Shown: one piece after another, positions 51,904 through 60,749 of the stretch
Layout of the letters: the number at the start of each line of letters is the position of its first letter
How positions within the stretch are numbered: the stretch's first letter is position 1
Origin: Saccharomonospora amisosensis
GTDB lineage: Bacteria; Actinomycetota; Actinomycetes; Mycobacteriales; Pseudonocardiaceae
Assembly (NCBI RefSeq): GCF_011761185.1
Contig: NZ_JAAOYM010000003.1
Location: 1-64,000, forward strand
Length of the DNA: 64,000 bases
Direction of reading: 5' to 3'
The notes under the pieces: generated by a model
What the model was told of the DNA's origin: nothing
The model's database searches: none
What the model saw: the letters and a program-made list of their open reading frames with translations, nothing else
Program-made: the position numbers and the translations under genes

Positions 51904-52905
51904 GTGGAGTACCTACTCACGGCCGAACTGACCTCGCCCGCCGACAGCCAGGACCTCGACCCGTTACAGCAGGTCGGGGTGGTCTCGTTGCTGGACAGCA
52001 GGCTGAACAGTCTCGTGAGCATCGAGGGTCCGGACGGCACCGAGATCACCCCGATCGAGCACTCCCTGAAGGTTCACCTCGGAGGGGCGATCGTGCACTG
52101 GTTGCTCGACGCGCCCGCGCTCGTGCTCGCCGAGGACGCCACCCGCACCGTGCTCGACCAGATCCTCGACGAGATCGAGTTGCTCGCGGGCTGGGAGGTG
52201 AAGCACTGCGCGGTGACGGCGACCGACGATCAACTGGCGAGCGCGCTCGCCGCCACCGAGCCGGAGCCCGGCCTGGTCGGCGACGTCGACCACATGCCGG
52301 AGGAGGAGCTCGGCGACCGGCGGGCTCGGCTGCTGCGCGCGGGCGAGCAGTTGCGTGCGCTGGACCTCGGCACCCTCGGCGACGTCACCACCGAGGAGGC
52401 AGGTTATGTCGCGGGCGCGCTGATGCACGGCATCGAGATGCTGACCGACGAGTTGTTCGGCGACATCCAGCTACTGGAGGACGAAGACGCCACCGCGGAC
52501 GAGGTGGAGGCACTGTGGGTGCTGGACGAGCTGCCCGAGCAATACGCTGATCGCTACGGTCCACTGTTCGCGAAGCAACTGTTGGTGACCACGGCCATCC
52601 TCGGCTTCCGCCTCACCCGGCCGGACTGGGAACCGCCGCTGTGCCTGGCGGAGGCTCTCGCGCTGCGACTCGCCAAGGCAAGGGCCGAGCTTGAACTCGA
52701 TCTCGCCGGAGTGCTGGACGAGGACCGCGTGGAACACATTTTCGCGCTGTTCGACGAGATCGCTTTCGAAAACCGCGACCACGAATTGCTGTACGACTCG
52801 GACACGGTCTCGGTTGACCCCGGCGCACAATTCGAGGAATGGTTTCGGCCACGCACCGGCGGGACCCGGCCGCTACACCCCTACCTCGCCGACGAGGACG
52901 ACTGA
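51904..52905 (+). CDS. acidic protein of unknown function
   Basis: A 333-residue soluble, very acidic protein starting GTG at 51904 (VEYLLTAELTSPADSQDLDP). No signal peptide or membrane segment. Segments such as GGAIVHWLLDAPALVLAEDA and LLVTTAILGFRLTRPDWEPP look folded rather than disordered. I do not recognise the family. It is 30 bp after the LAL regulator and may be co-transcribed. Its 3' end overlaps the convergent SPW gene by 25 bp. Confidence 0.75.
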   Translation: MEYLLTAELTSPADSQDLDPLQQVGVVSLLDSRLNSLVSIEGPDGTEITPIEHSLKVHLGGAIVHWLLDAPALVLAEDATRTVLDQILDEIELLAGWEVKHCAVTATDDQLASALAATEPEPGLVGDVDHMPEEELGDRRARLLRAGEQLRALDLGTLGDVTTEEAGYVAGALMHGIEMLTDELFGDIQLLEDEDATADEVEALWVLDELPEQYADRYGPLFAKQLLVTTAILGFRLTRPDWEPPLCLAEALALRLAKARAELELDLAGVLDEDRVEHIFALFDEIAFENRDHELLYDSDTVSVDPGAQFEEWFRPRTGGTRPLHPYLADEDD

Positions 52906-53330
52906 GGCCTCCGGTCGCGCTGCCGGTAGGTCAGCCACGCGCTGGCGATGCCAAGCGTCACCAGCACCAGCCCCACCACCACGTCGTTGATGAGGGCGAC
53001 GTCGCCTCGGCGGGCCGCCGCGTGATCGAGGACGAACGCCGACACGACCAGCCAACCACCCAGTGCGGCGTTGACGAGGCTCAGCGCGGGCAACGCTCGG
53101 GGAAACACCACCCTGAACAAGGCGAGCGTGCCAACGACGACAGCGAGTGTGACGTCGTTCGTATCCACCGCGGCCTCCAGGCCCGGGAAGCCGTAGTGAA
53201 GCGCGAACGGAGCGAAGCCCAGCCACACCGCGCTGAGAAAGATGAGCGAACTCGGCAAGCTGGGCGTCGGCAGACCTTCGACCGCCTGCCCGATCCAGAA
53301 TTGGTTCTCTCCCACCACGCGACCCGACAT
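52881..53330 (-). CDS. SPW-repeat membrane protein
   Basis: A 149-residue protein with four hydrophobic segments. Residues SSLIFLSAVWLGFAPFALHY and LVNAALGGWLVVSAFVLDHA form two related halves as in SPW-repeat proteins, though the literal SPW is degenerate. The ATG at 53330 has AAGGAG six bases upstream. Membrane protein of unknown role. Confidence 0.72.
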   Translation of the reverse strand: MSGRVVGENQFWIGQAVEGLPTPSLPSSLIFLSAVWLGFAPFALHYGFPGLEAAVDTNDVTLAVVVGTLALFRVVFPRALPALSLVNAALGGWLVVSAFVLDHAAARRGDVALINDVVVGLVLVTLGIASAWLTYRQRDRRPQSSSSAR

Positions 53331-53590
53331 TTCCGACTCCTTGGCTGCCGTACCCGGCCGGTGTCTTCGAAAAGTCCTTCTCGAGTATGGCACCGCGAGT
53401 CAATCAGCATCGACCTCGGAATGTGATTTGCGAGGCTCGCGTGAAATTTCTGGTTCGCCGGTTCGGCCGTTTTCTCACCTTTGCCGATCACGTGTGCGGG
53501 TACGTGGTGCCCTGTCGCGGCGTACTGCTCGTCGAGCAGTACGGGACCATCCTGGTATGGAATTAGTTGGCCGGGAGCCGAAGGGAAACC

Positions 53591-55159
53591 ATGAGCGACC
53601 TCTGGTGGCAGACCGCTGTGATCTACCAGGTCTACGTGCGCAGCTTCGCCGACGGCAACGGCGGAGGCGTCGGTGACCTACCTGGCGTGCGTGACAGGCT
53701 CGACTACCTCGCTGGCCTAGGGGTGGACGCGGTGTGGCTCACCCCGTTCTACGTCTCTCCGATGGCCGACGGCGGATACGACGTAGCCGACTACCGCGCG
53801 GTGGACCCACTGTTCGGCGACCTTTCCGACGCCGAGGCGCTGATCGCCGACGCGCACGCTCGCGGGCTGCGGGTCATCGTCGACGTGGTGCCCAACCACA
53901 CGTCCTCACAGCATCCGTGGTTCGTCGAGGCGCTCGCCTCTCCGGCAGGCTCGGCGGCGAGGCAGCGCTACATCTTCCGGGACGGATGCGGCGACGAGCC
54001 ACCCAACGACTGGGAGTCGATGTTCGGCGGGTCGGCCTGGACACGGGTACCGGACGGGCAGTGGTACCTGCACCTGTTCGACCCCGCGCAGCCGGACCTC
54101 AACTGGGAACACCCTGACGTGCGTACGGAGTTCGACGACATCCTGCGGTTCTGGCTCGACCGCGGTGTCGACGGCTTCCGGATCGACGTCGCACACGGCA
54201 TGGTGAAGGCGGACGGACTACCCGACGCGGGCTGCACCGGCCAGGCGAGGCTGGTGGTCAGCGGGGAACTGCCGTACTTCGACAGGGACGGCGTGCACGA
54301 GATCTACCGGGAGTGGCGCAAGGTCCTCGACTCCTACCCGGGTGAGCGAATCGGGGTGGCCGAGGCGTGGGTACGCAGCCCTGACCGGCTGGCGCGCTAC
54401 CTCAGGCCCGACGAGTTGCACCAGGCGTTCAACTTCCACTACATCACCACCGGCTGGTCGGCGCGGGAGTTTCGCGAGGTCATCGACACCTCCCTCGCCG
54501 CGGTTTCCGATGTCGGCGCGCCCACGACCTGGGTGTTGTCCAATCACGACGTCGAGCGCCACGTCACCCGCTACGGCGGAGGAGCCACCGGGCTGCGCAG
54601 GGCACGGGCGGCGGCGTTGCTCACCTTGGCCCTACCCGGCTCGGTGTACCTGTACCAGGGGGAGGAACTTGGGCTGCCGGAGGTGACCGACCTGCCGGAC
54701 GAGGTGCTCACCGACCCGGTGTGGGAGCGTTCCGGCCACACCGACCGCGGTCGTGACGGCTGCCGGGTCCCACTGCCGTGGTCGGGGAAGGAGCCGCCGT
54801 TCGGCTTCGGCACATCGCCGTGGTTGCCGCAGCCGCGCGAGTGGGCCGCGCTGACGGTCGAAGCCCAGGACGGCGATCCCGGCTCGACACTGTCGCTGTA
54901 CCGCACGGCGTTGCGGCTGCGGCGCGCCCTGTCCGATGCCGAACTACGGTGGCTTGACCACGGCCGCGAGGTGCTGGCCTTCACGAGGGGGACCGGCTTC
55001 GCCTGCACCGTGAACTTCGGTTCGGCTCCGGTCACCTTGCCGCGGCCGGGCAGGTCGCTGCTGGCCAGCTGTGCGGAGTCCGAACTCGGCGGCGACGACC
55101 GCGCCATCGTCCTTCCCGGGGACAGCGCCGTGTGGTGGAGCAGGGACTCCGACCGTTGA
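53591..55159 (+). CDS. alpha-glucosidase, glycoside hydrolase family 13
   Basis: A 522-residue protein. GH13 regions: DYLAGLGVDAVWLTPFYVSP, VIVDVVPNHTSSQHPWF (region I), GVDGFRIDVAHGMVKADG (region II, nucleophile Asp), GERIGVAEAWVRSPDRLA (region III, acid/base Glu) and TTWVLSNHDVERHVTRYGG (region IV, third Asp). The layout fits the oligo-1,6-glucosidase/alpha-glucosidase subfamily; the absence of a signal peptide puts it in the cytoplasm. GAAGGGA precedes the ATG at 53591. Confidence 0.93.
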   Translation: MSDLWWQTAVIYQVYVRSFADGNGGGVGDLPGVRDRLDYLAGLGVDAVWLTPFYVSPMADGGYDVADYRAVDPLFGDLSDAEALIADAHARGLRVIVDVVPNHTSSQHPWFVEALASPAGSAARQRYIFRDGCGDEPPNDWESMFGGSAWTRVPDGQWYLHLFDPAQPDLNWEHPDVRTEFDDILRFWLDRGVDGFRIDVAHGMVKADGLPDAGCTGQARLVVSGELPYFDRDGVHEIYREWRKVLDSYPGERIGVAEAWVRSPDRLARYLRPDELHQAFNFHYITTGWSAREFREVIDTSLAAVSDVGAPTTWVLSNHDVERHVTRYGGGATGLRRARAAALLTLALPGSVYLYQGEELGLPEVTDLPDEVLTDPVWERSGHTDRGRDGCRVPLPWSGKEPPFGFGTSPWLPQPREWAALTVEAQDGDPGSTLSLYRTALRLRRALSDAELRWLDHGREVLAFTRGTGFACTVNFGSAPVTLPRPGRSLLASCAESELGGDDRAIVLPGDSAVWWSRDSDR

Positions 55160-55315
55160 CGGCTTCGGTCGATCAGGCTGATGGTGAACCGGCGATTCGA
55201 CCCTGAGCGCAGAACTCGCGGGCAGGAGCGGGGGACTCGCGGGCAGGAGCGGGGGCAACTGGTATGGACCTGGGTGCTGCGGACACGTCCGTGAGCGGGC
55301 TTCGCCGCAGCCCAC

Positions 55316-55762
55316 TCAAAGCAGCCGGGGCACCACGAACCACAACACGGCGAACAGCACACCGACGAGGCCGCCCAGCACGATCATGGCGACCGGGCCG
55401 TAGACCACCTTGCCGATCAACGCGACGGTGAGGGTGACCGCCACGGCCAAGCACGCCAGGCCCGCGATGACCACCTTGTTGCCGACCCGCAGGATGGCGG
55501 TCCGCCTTCCCGCACGGAACAGCAGCCGGTGCCAGACGGCTGGCGCGGTCAGCAACGCGGTGGCCGAGGCGGTGACCAGGACGGTGACCAGGTGTAGCCC
55601 CTTCTCGAACCCGCTGGCCTGCCGGAAGGTGCCGGTGAAGACAACCGCCAGCAGGAAGCCGAACAGGATCTGTACACCGGCCTGCGCCACCCGCAACTCG
55701 CCAAGCAGTTCGTTCACGTTGCGCGCTAGGCGCTTGTGGCGCGGCTCGTCGGTGTCGTTCAC
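55316..55762 (-). CDS. DUF6328-family membrane protein
   Basis: A 148-residue protein: soluble start (NDTDEPRHKRLARNVNELLG), then four hydrophobic segments (VQILFGFLLAVVFTGTFRQA, LVTVLVTASATALLTAPAVW, VVIAGLACLAVAVTLTVALI, AMIVLGGLVGVLFAVLWFVV). It matches the actinobacterial DUF6328 pattern. Starts GTG at 55762, overlapping the stop of the transporter gene by GTGA, so the two are translationally coupled. Function unknown. Confidence 0.8.
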   Translation of the reverse strand: MNDTDEPRHKRLARNVNELLGELRVAQAGVQILFGFLLAVVFTGTFRQASGFEKGLHLVTVLVTASATALLTAPAVWHRLLFRAGRRTAILRVGNKVVIAGLACLAVAVTLTVALIGKVVYGPVAMIVLGGLVGVLFAVLWFVVPRLL

Positions 55763-56703
55763 GGCGACACACCCACCTTTCGTGGCTCGACCACCACAGC
55801 GGCTTCGCTGCCTCGCTCGTGCCAGCCCAACCCCGTGATGGAAGCGACGACCACGACCAGCCCGATCCATTGGGTGACCGAAAGAGTCGCACCCAACACC
55901 GTCACGCTCACCAAGGCGGCCGTCACCGGGAAGGCCAGCTCGGCAAGTGTGGCGCGAGCCGCGGGCGTCGCCCGCATGCCGACGTAGTACAGGCTCAGCG
56001 CGAGCAGCCCCGGAACCAGCGCCAACAGCGCGACACCGACCGCGTTTCCCCAACCCACCGCGAACGGATTCCCCTGCACGGCCACCACAATCGCGGCGAA
56101 CGGCAGGCCGATCGAGAATCGCAACACGGTGACCTCCGCGGGGCGCAGCCTGGCCGACACCAGCCTCGCGAGCACGGTGCCCGCCGCCCACAACGCCGCC
56201 GCACCGAGCGCGAGCAACGCGGTCCGAGCGGCGGCGACCTCGACCTCGAACGGATCGGCGAAGGCCAGCAGCCAGGCACCGAGCAGCGCGGGTAGTGCGA
56301 ACAGCAGGTAGCCGCCGCGCAGCCGCTCACCGAGCAGCAAGAAAGCCGCCAGCATGGCGAACAGCGGCTGCAGCTTCTGCAACACCAGCGGCGTCACCGG
56401 ATCGCCGCTCTGGAACGCAGCGGTGAACAGGGCGGTAGCCAGCGCCGAGGAACCACCGCCGATCACGAGCACGGCGACCCATTCAACGGGCCCACACGCG
56501 AGCAGCGCGCGTACCGCCCTCGGCAGCAGCGGCAACAACACGGCCACGACCAGCAGGTGCTCGGCGAACACCACGGTCGCGGCCGGCAAGGCGTCGGCCA
56601 GCGGCAGCCGCAACAATCCATCCGTGCCCCACAGCGCGGCCGCGACGGCCACCAGCCATGTCCGGTCGGGTCGCGCCGACCCCTCAAGGTGTGCCGTTGT
56701 CAC
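55759..56703 (-). CDS. EamA-family DMT transporter
   Basis: A 314-residue protein with ten hydrophobic segments in two EamA halves; LVLQKLQPLFAMLAAFLLLG and LALSLYYVGMRATPAARATL, AELAFPVTAALVSVTVLGAT are the conserved ends of each half. Likely a metabolite exporter of the inner membrane. Start GTG 56703. First gene of a two-gene operon with the DUF6328 gene. Confidence 0.9.
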   Translation of the reverse strand: MTTAHLEGSARPDRTWLVAVAAALWGTDGLLRLPLADALPAATVVFAEHLLVVAVLLPLLPRAVRALLACGPVEWVAVLVIGGGSSALATALFTAAFQSGDPVTPLVLQKLQPLFAMLAAFLLLGERLRGGYLLFALPALLGAWLLAFADPFEVEVAAARTALLALGAAALWAAGTVLARLVSARLRPAEVTVLRFSIGLPFAAIVVAVQGNPFAVGWGNAVGVALLALVPGLLALSLYYVGMRATPAARATLAELAFPVTAALVSVTVLGATLSVTQWIGLVVVVASITGLGWHERGSEAAVVVEPRKVGVSP

Positions 56704-56815
56704 GCGTTGAGGCTACGAGGCCTCAGCTGGCGAACAGCCGTGCGTATCAGCCATTGGAATAACTCCACGGAGTGATCCGGTTGCGGACCGTCTCCGACTC
56801 TGGTTAGCACGACAT

Positions 56816-57406
56816 ATGCGACCCCGAAATCTTCCAACCCTGCTGTTCACCACCGCCGTCGCCTCGGCCGCCGTGCTCACCGGCACGCAGGGCGCCATCG
56901 CCGCGCCGGAATCCGACGACGCAGAAGTCAGAATCGTCAAGGGCACTTTTGAGGAGGAGTACAGCCTCGACGCCGCGGCGCTGACCTACTACCCGACGCT
57001 CGTGCCCGCAGGCGCTGAGGCGGGCGTGGTGTCCGCCTCTCAGTCGATGACCGGAACGGTGACCAAGCTCGCCGTCTCCGGTCTCGTGCCGAACCGGGCG
57101 TACGGAGCGCACGTGCACACCGACCGGTGCGGCCCGACCGGGGCCGACGCGGGCCCGCACTACCAGAACGTGCCGGACCCGAATCCACCGTCGACCGATC
57201 CCGCCTACGCCAACCCCGCCAACGAGATCTGGCTGGACTTCACCACCGACAGCGAGGGTTCCGCGAGCGCGGTGTCCGAGGTGGACTGGGTCTTCCAGGA
57301 CCCGAGGCCGAGGTCGGTCGTGATCCATGAGCGGCACACCTCGACCGGGACGGGGGTGGCAGGCGAGGCCGGAGAGAGGCTGGCCTGCGTCAACGTCAAC
57401 TTCTGA
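56816..57406 (+). CDS. secreted Cu-Zn superoxide dismutase-like protein
   Basis: A 196-residue protein with a signal peptide (LPTLLFTTAVASAAVLTGTQ, cleavage near AIAAP). The SOD fold is recognised by GAHVHTDRCG (about 98-106, HxH copper ligands), AGPHYQN (His, about 115) and VVIHERHTSTGTGVAGEAGE (C-terminal copper His) plus a Cys pair (CG and LACV). The zinc ligands normally found after the GPH segment are absent; ANPANEIWLDFTTDSEG is there instead. It may bind only copper, as in some mycobacterial SODs, or be non-enzymatic. Confidence 0.8.
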   Translation: MRPRNLPTLLFTTAVASAAVLTGTQGAIAAPESDDAEVRIVKGTFEEEYSLDAAALTYYPTLVPAGAEAGVVSASQSMTGTVTKLAVSGLVPNRAYGAHVHTDRCGPTGADAGPHYQNVPDPNPPSTDPAYANPANEIWLDFTTDSEGSASAVSEVDWVFQDPRPRSVVIHERHTSTGTGVAGEAGERLACVNVNF

Positions 57407-57478
57407 CCACCGCCAACCGACCACACCCGCCGCCGATCCGTACCGACCTCCGGCTCGACCGAGCGCGCCCCTTCACGG

Positions 57479-57680
57479 TCAGCCCTCAATCCAGTAGGAA
57501 GTGACTCGTTTGGTCTTCGCGGTCTTGCCGTGGCCGCTGAACTTGTAGACGTCGCAGCAGTGCAACCGGCTGCCTGTGGGGAACTCGACGGTGCTGCTCA
57601 CCGCCGCCTCGTCGCCATGCGGGATGATCATGTCGAGGTGCGGCGTCGTAACCTGCTGCTCGACAGCCGCACCGGGTGCC
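57479..57680 (-). pseudogene. SnoaL-like (NTF2-fold) domain, C-terminal remnant
   Basis: The last 65 codons read VEQQVTTPHLDMIIPHGDEA, VSSTVEFPTGSRLHCCDVYK and KTKRVTSYWIEG, like the end of a SnoaL-like domain. The upstream codons of the same frame (to 57766) are unlike any such protein and there is no room for a full N-terminus before dusB. Likely a relic. Confidence 0.5.
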
Positions 57681-57811
57681 ACGGCGAAGTTTCGCTCGCA
57701 CGCATCCCTCTGACGAAGGCGCGTGACCTCACGTACCTGACGAGTGGGCAAATGGACGATGCCCACCCGCTACCCCAGGGGCTTCGTCGCCGGTCAGCGC
57801 CATCGGTGACA

Positions 57812-58960
57812 ATGAGTTGCGTGACCGCGCCCGTTACCAAGCCCGCACTGAAGATTGGCCCCTACGAGGTCGATCCTCCCGTCGTGCTGGCTCCCATGGC
57901 AGGCATCACCAACATCGCGTTCCGCGGGCTGTGCCGCGAGTACGGCGCTGGTCTCTACGTCTGCGAGATGATCACTGCCCGTGCCGTCGTGGAACGCCAC
58001 CCCGGCACGATGCACATGATGAGCTTCGACAAGGGTGAATATCCGCGCTCGATGCAGCTGTACGGCGTCGATCCAGCCACCATGAGTGAGGCCGTCAAGA
58101 TCATCGTCGGAGAGGGGCTCGCCGATCACATCGACGCCAACTTCGGCTGCCCAGTCGCGAAGGTGACCCGCAAGGGCGGCGGCGCGGCTCTGCCGTACAA
58201 GCGCAAGCTGTTCTCCCGCATCGTCGCCGCATCGGTGAAGGCCGCCGACGCGGCGGGCGTGCCTTTCACCGTCAAGTTCCGCGTCGGCATCGACGACGAC
58301 CACCACACCTACCTCGACGCCGGGCGCATCGCGGAGGCGGAAGGCGCGGCGGCCGTGGCGCTGCACGCCCGCACAGCCGCGCAGCGATACTCCGGTAACG
58401 CCGACTGGTCCCACATCGCCCGGCTGAAGGAAGCCGTCGACACCATCCCGGTGCTGGGCAACGGCGACATCTTCAGCGCGGACGACGCGTTGCGCATGGT
58501 CAACGAAACCGGCTGCGACGGCGTCGTCGTTGGCAGGGGATGCCTGGGCAGGCCATGGCTGTTCGGCGAACTCGAGGCCGCGTTCAGCGGCAGGCCGGTG
58601 CCGGAAGGGCCCACACTCGGCGAGGTGGCACGGGTGCTGCGCAGGCACGCGGAGCTACTCGTGCAGCACGACGGGCACAGCAAGGCCATGCGCGATCTGC
58701 GCAAACACATGGCCTGGTACTTCATGGGCTTCCCCGTCGGCTCCGAGTTGCGCAGGCGGTTCGCCATGGTGTCCTCGCTCGAGGAACTGGACGAACTGAT
58801 CGGCCAGCTCGACAGCGACGCCCCGTTCCCCACCGACGCGCTCGGCCCACGCGGCAGGCAAGGATCGCCGGGGAAGGTGACGTTGCCGCACGGCTGGCTC
58901 GCCGACCCCGACGATCCCCGAGTTCCCGAGGGCGCCGACCTGATGCACTCAGGCGGCTAG
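57812..58960 (+). CDS. dusB: tRNA-dihydrouridine synthase
   Basis: A 382-residue protein. TIM-barrel with VVLAPMAGITNIAFRGLCRE (FMN loop), IDANFGCPVAKVTRKGGGAA (catalytic Cys in NFGCP), FTVKFRVGIDDDHHTYLDAG, ALHARTAAQRYSGNADWSHI and IPVLGNGDIFSADDALRM, GCDGVVVGRGCLGRPWLF. It reduces specific uridines in tRNA using NADPH and FMN. Start ATG 57812 or GTG 57821, neither with a clear ribosome site. The 3' end overlaps the convergent gene by 12 bp. Confidence 0.94.
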   Translation: MSCVTAPVTKPALKIGPYEVDPPVVLAPMAGITNIAFRGLCREYGAGLYVCEMITARAVVERHPGTMHMMSFDKGEYPRSMQLYGVDPATMSEAVKIIVGEGLADHIDANFGCPVAKVTRKGGGAALPYKRKLFSRIVAASVKAADAAGVPFTVKFRVGIDDDHHTYLDAGRIAEAEGAAAVALHARTAAQRYSGNADWSHIARLKEAVDTIPVLGNGDIFSADDALRMVNETGCDGVVVGRGCLGRPWLFGELEAAFSGRPVPEGPTLGEVARVLRRHAELLVQHDGHSKAMRDLRKHMAWYFMGFPVGSELRRRFAMVSSLEELDELIGQLDSDAPFPTDALGPRGRQGSPGKVTLPHGWLADPDDPRVPEGADLMHSGG

Positions 58961-59443
58961 CCGAAACGCCAGCTCGGTTTCCCACTTGTCGCGATCGGGC
59001 TCAGCCCGAGGGTCGGTCTTGAACCACTCGAGGCGACACCCCCAACGCTCACCATCCGGGGCGCGTTCCATGTCCCACTCCAGGCCCCGCTCCCGCGCCC
59101 AGCCCAGCAGCGCGCTGATGCTGGTGGACAGTTTGTCCGGGTGGCCGACATGGGTCATGGTCGCGTACCTGCCCGCGGGCAACACACCGCCGCACAAGCC
59201 GTCGCCGCCTTCGACCGGTGTCGCCACCGGCACACCGGCTTCCACCTCGAGTTCCCGCTCGACGTCGATGAGGTAATAGCGGAAGAACGGCGGACCCGCG
59301 GGCGCGATGCCGCGTTCGCCGAGCCAGGCGAAGATCTCCGGGATGCGGTCGGCGACCAGCCCGAACGTGGTCATCGTGATCGTCGCCCGTACACCGACGT
59401 ACGGCTGCTCGGCACGGTCGCGCACCGTAGCTTCGACACTCAT
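58949..59443 (-). CDS. GyrI-like/AraC-effector-type domain protein
   Basis: A 164-residue protein: YVGVRATITMTTFGLVADRI, EIFAWLGERGIAPAGPPFFR, LEVEAGVPVATPVEGGDGLC and ATMTHVGHPDKLSTSISALL show the GyrI-like small-molecule-binding fold. AGGAGG six bases before the ATG lies inside the end of the sigma-factor gene, so translation is probably coupled. It may sense a ligand or act with the sigma factor (inference). Confidence 0.82.
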   Translation of the reverse strand: MSVEATVRDRAEQPYVGVRATITMTTFGLVADRIPEIFAWLGERGIAPAGPPFFRYYLIDVERELEVEAGVPVATPVEGGDGLCGGVLPAGRYATMTHVGHPDKLSTSISALLGWARERGLEWDMERAPDGERWGCRLEWFKTDPRAEPDRDKWETELAFRLAA

Positions 59444-59445
59444 AC

Positions 59446-60450
59446 TCAGCCTCCTGTCGTATCGGATGTGCCTTTCGAGAACGGCACACCACTGGTACGA
59501 GGCGGCTCTTCGAAACTCATCGGCAAGCCGAACAACCCGAACAACCGAGCGCCCAGATACGTGGTGGTTGCGCCGATGAGGTCGTCGACAAGGTCCACGA
59601 CCACCAGCGCGAACGGTTCGCCGTCGCGGTACTGGGCGAAGGCGGGAGCACCGCTGGCCGCAGTGGGGAGCAACCGTGCGCCCTCGCACGGCTTGTCGGC
59701 TTCGGCTGCCAGCAACACCTGGCGGATGTGCTCTCTACCCCGCAGCCACCAGGTGAACGGCGGCATCGACATCGTCGCGTCCTCGTGCAGTAGCGCCGTC
59801 AGTGCCGCGACGTCATAGTTCTCGAATGCTTTCAGGTAGCGAGCCAGCAACTCCCGCTGCCGAGTCCCTGCGGGCTCGCCAGGGCGGGCGGTGTCGCGGC
59901 TGGCCAGGGTCGAACGGGCCCGCTGCAGCGCGCTGTTGACCGCGGCGACGGTGCACCCGAGCAGCCGCGACACCTCGTCGGCGTGCCAACGCAGCACGTC
60001 TCGGAGGATGAGCGCCGCGCGCTGCCGAGGCGGCAGGTACTGCAGTGCGGCCACGAAGGCCAGCCGCACGCTCGCCCGCAACGCGGTCAACTCAGCGGGA
60101 TCGCCGTGAGCCGGGAGCACGTGGGCGTCCGGAACCGGCTGAACCCACCTGTGTTCCGGCAGCGGCTCGCCCAGCTCCGCTCCTGGCCTGGCCGCCGGGC
60201 CGAGGTCCATCGCGAGTGCCCGGCGTTGTGAACCGCGGAGCATGTCGAGGCACACGTTGGTGGCGATGGCGTAGAGCCAGCTGCGGAGGCTCCCTCGGTC
60301 GCTGTCGAAACCGTCCCGGTTCCGCCACGCGCGCAGCATCGTCTCCTGCACCGCGTCCTCGGCTTCGAACCCGCAGCCCAGCATCCGGTAGCAGTAGCCG
60401 CGCAACTCGACCCGGTACGTCTCGGCCTGTTCGAGGCCAGCGGTCCCCAT
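59446..60450 (-). CDS. ECF sigma factor with C-terminal SnoaL-like domain
   Basis: A 334-residue protein. Sigma region 2: YRVELRGYCYRMLGCGFEAE, DAVQETMLRAWRNRDGF, SLRSWLYAIATNVCLDMLRG. Region 4: YLPPRQRAALILRDVLRWHA, DEVSRLLGCTVAAVNSALQR. Residues about 215-330 (LARYLKAFENYDVAALTALL, ATMSMPPFTWWLRGREHIRQ) form a SnoaL-like domain, as in the SigG/ECF41-type groups that use the tail for control in place of an anti-sigma factor. ATG 60450 is chosen because the alignable domain starts there. It precedes and overlaps regulation of the GyrI-like gene. Confidence 0.9.
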   Translation of the reverse strand: MGTAGLEQAETYRVELRGYCYRMLGCGFEAEDAVQETMLRAWRNRDGFDSDRGSLRSWLYAIATNVCLDMLRGSQRRALAMDLGPAARPGAELGEPLPEHRWVQPVPDAHVLPAHGDPAELTALRASVRLAFVAALQYLPPRQRAALILRDVLRWHADEVSRLLGCTVAAVNSALQRARSTLASRDTARPGEPAGTRQRELLARYLKAFENYDVAALTALLHEDATMSMPPFTWWLRGREHIRQVLLAAEADKPCEGARLLPTAASGAPAFAQYRDGEPFALVVVDLVDDLIGATTTYLGARLFGLFGLPMSFEEPPRTSGVPFSKGTSDTTGG

Positions 60451-60749
60451 GAGCCGCAATGATGCACCGGAGCTCCCACATCCGTCCGCGAGCGCGGACG
60501 AGGAGTCGCAATGCGTGCCGTTACCCACACTTTCCGTGCCCGTTTCATTGGTCCATGCACCATGATGGGTAGGCTGCGCCCACTCAGGTGCCCCTGGACA
60601 GGTGTAGGAACAACTCTGCGTAAAAAAGTACAGCCGTGATGTCGTCACGAACGGCGTATATCCGTACGATAACGAACGCTGCCCACGCGGCGATCAAGTA
60701 GCAGGTGGTGCGCCGAGTGGCGCCCACCCCGAGTGCGAAGGGAGAGTGC
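60451..60749. promoter_or_regulatory. divergent promoter region, sigma factor and LCP gene
   Basis: About 300 bp between divergent starts. The stretch 60610-60690 is AT-rich for this genome (AAAAAAGTACAG, TATATCCGTACGATAACG) and should hold the promoters. No RNA gene or repeat is recognised. Confidence 0.45.
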
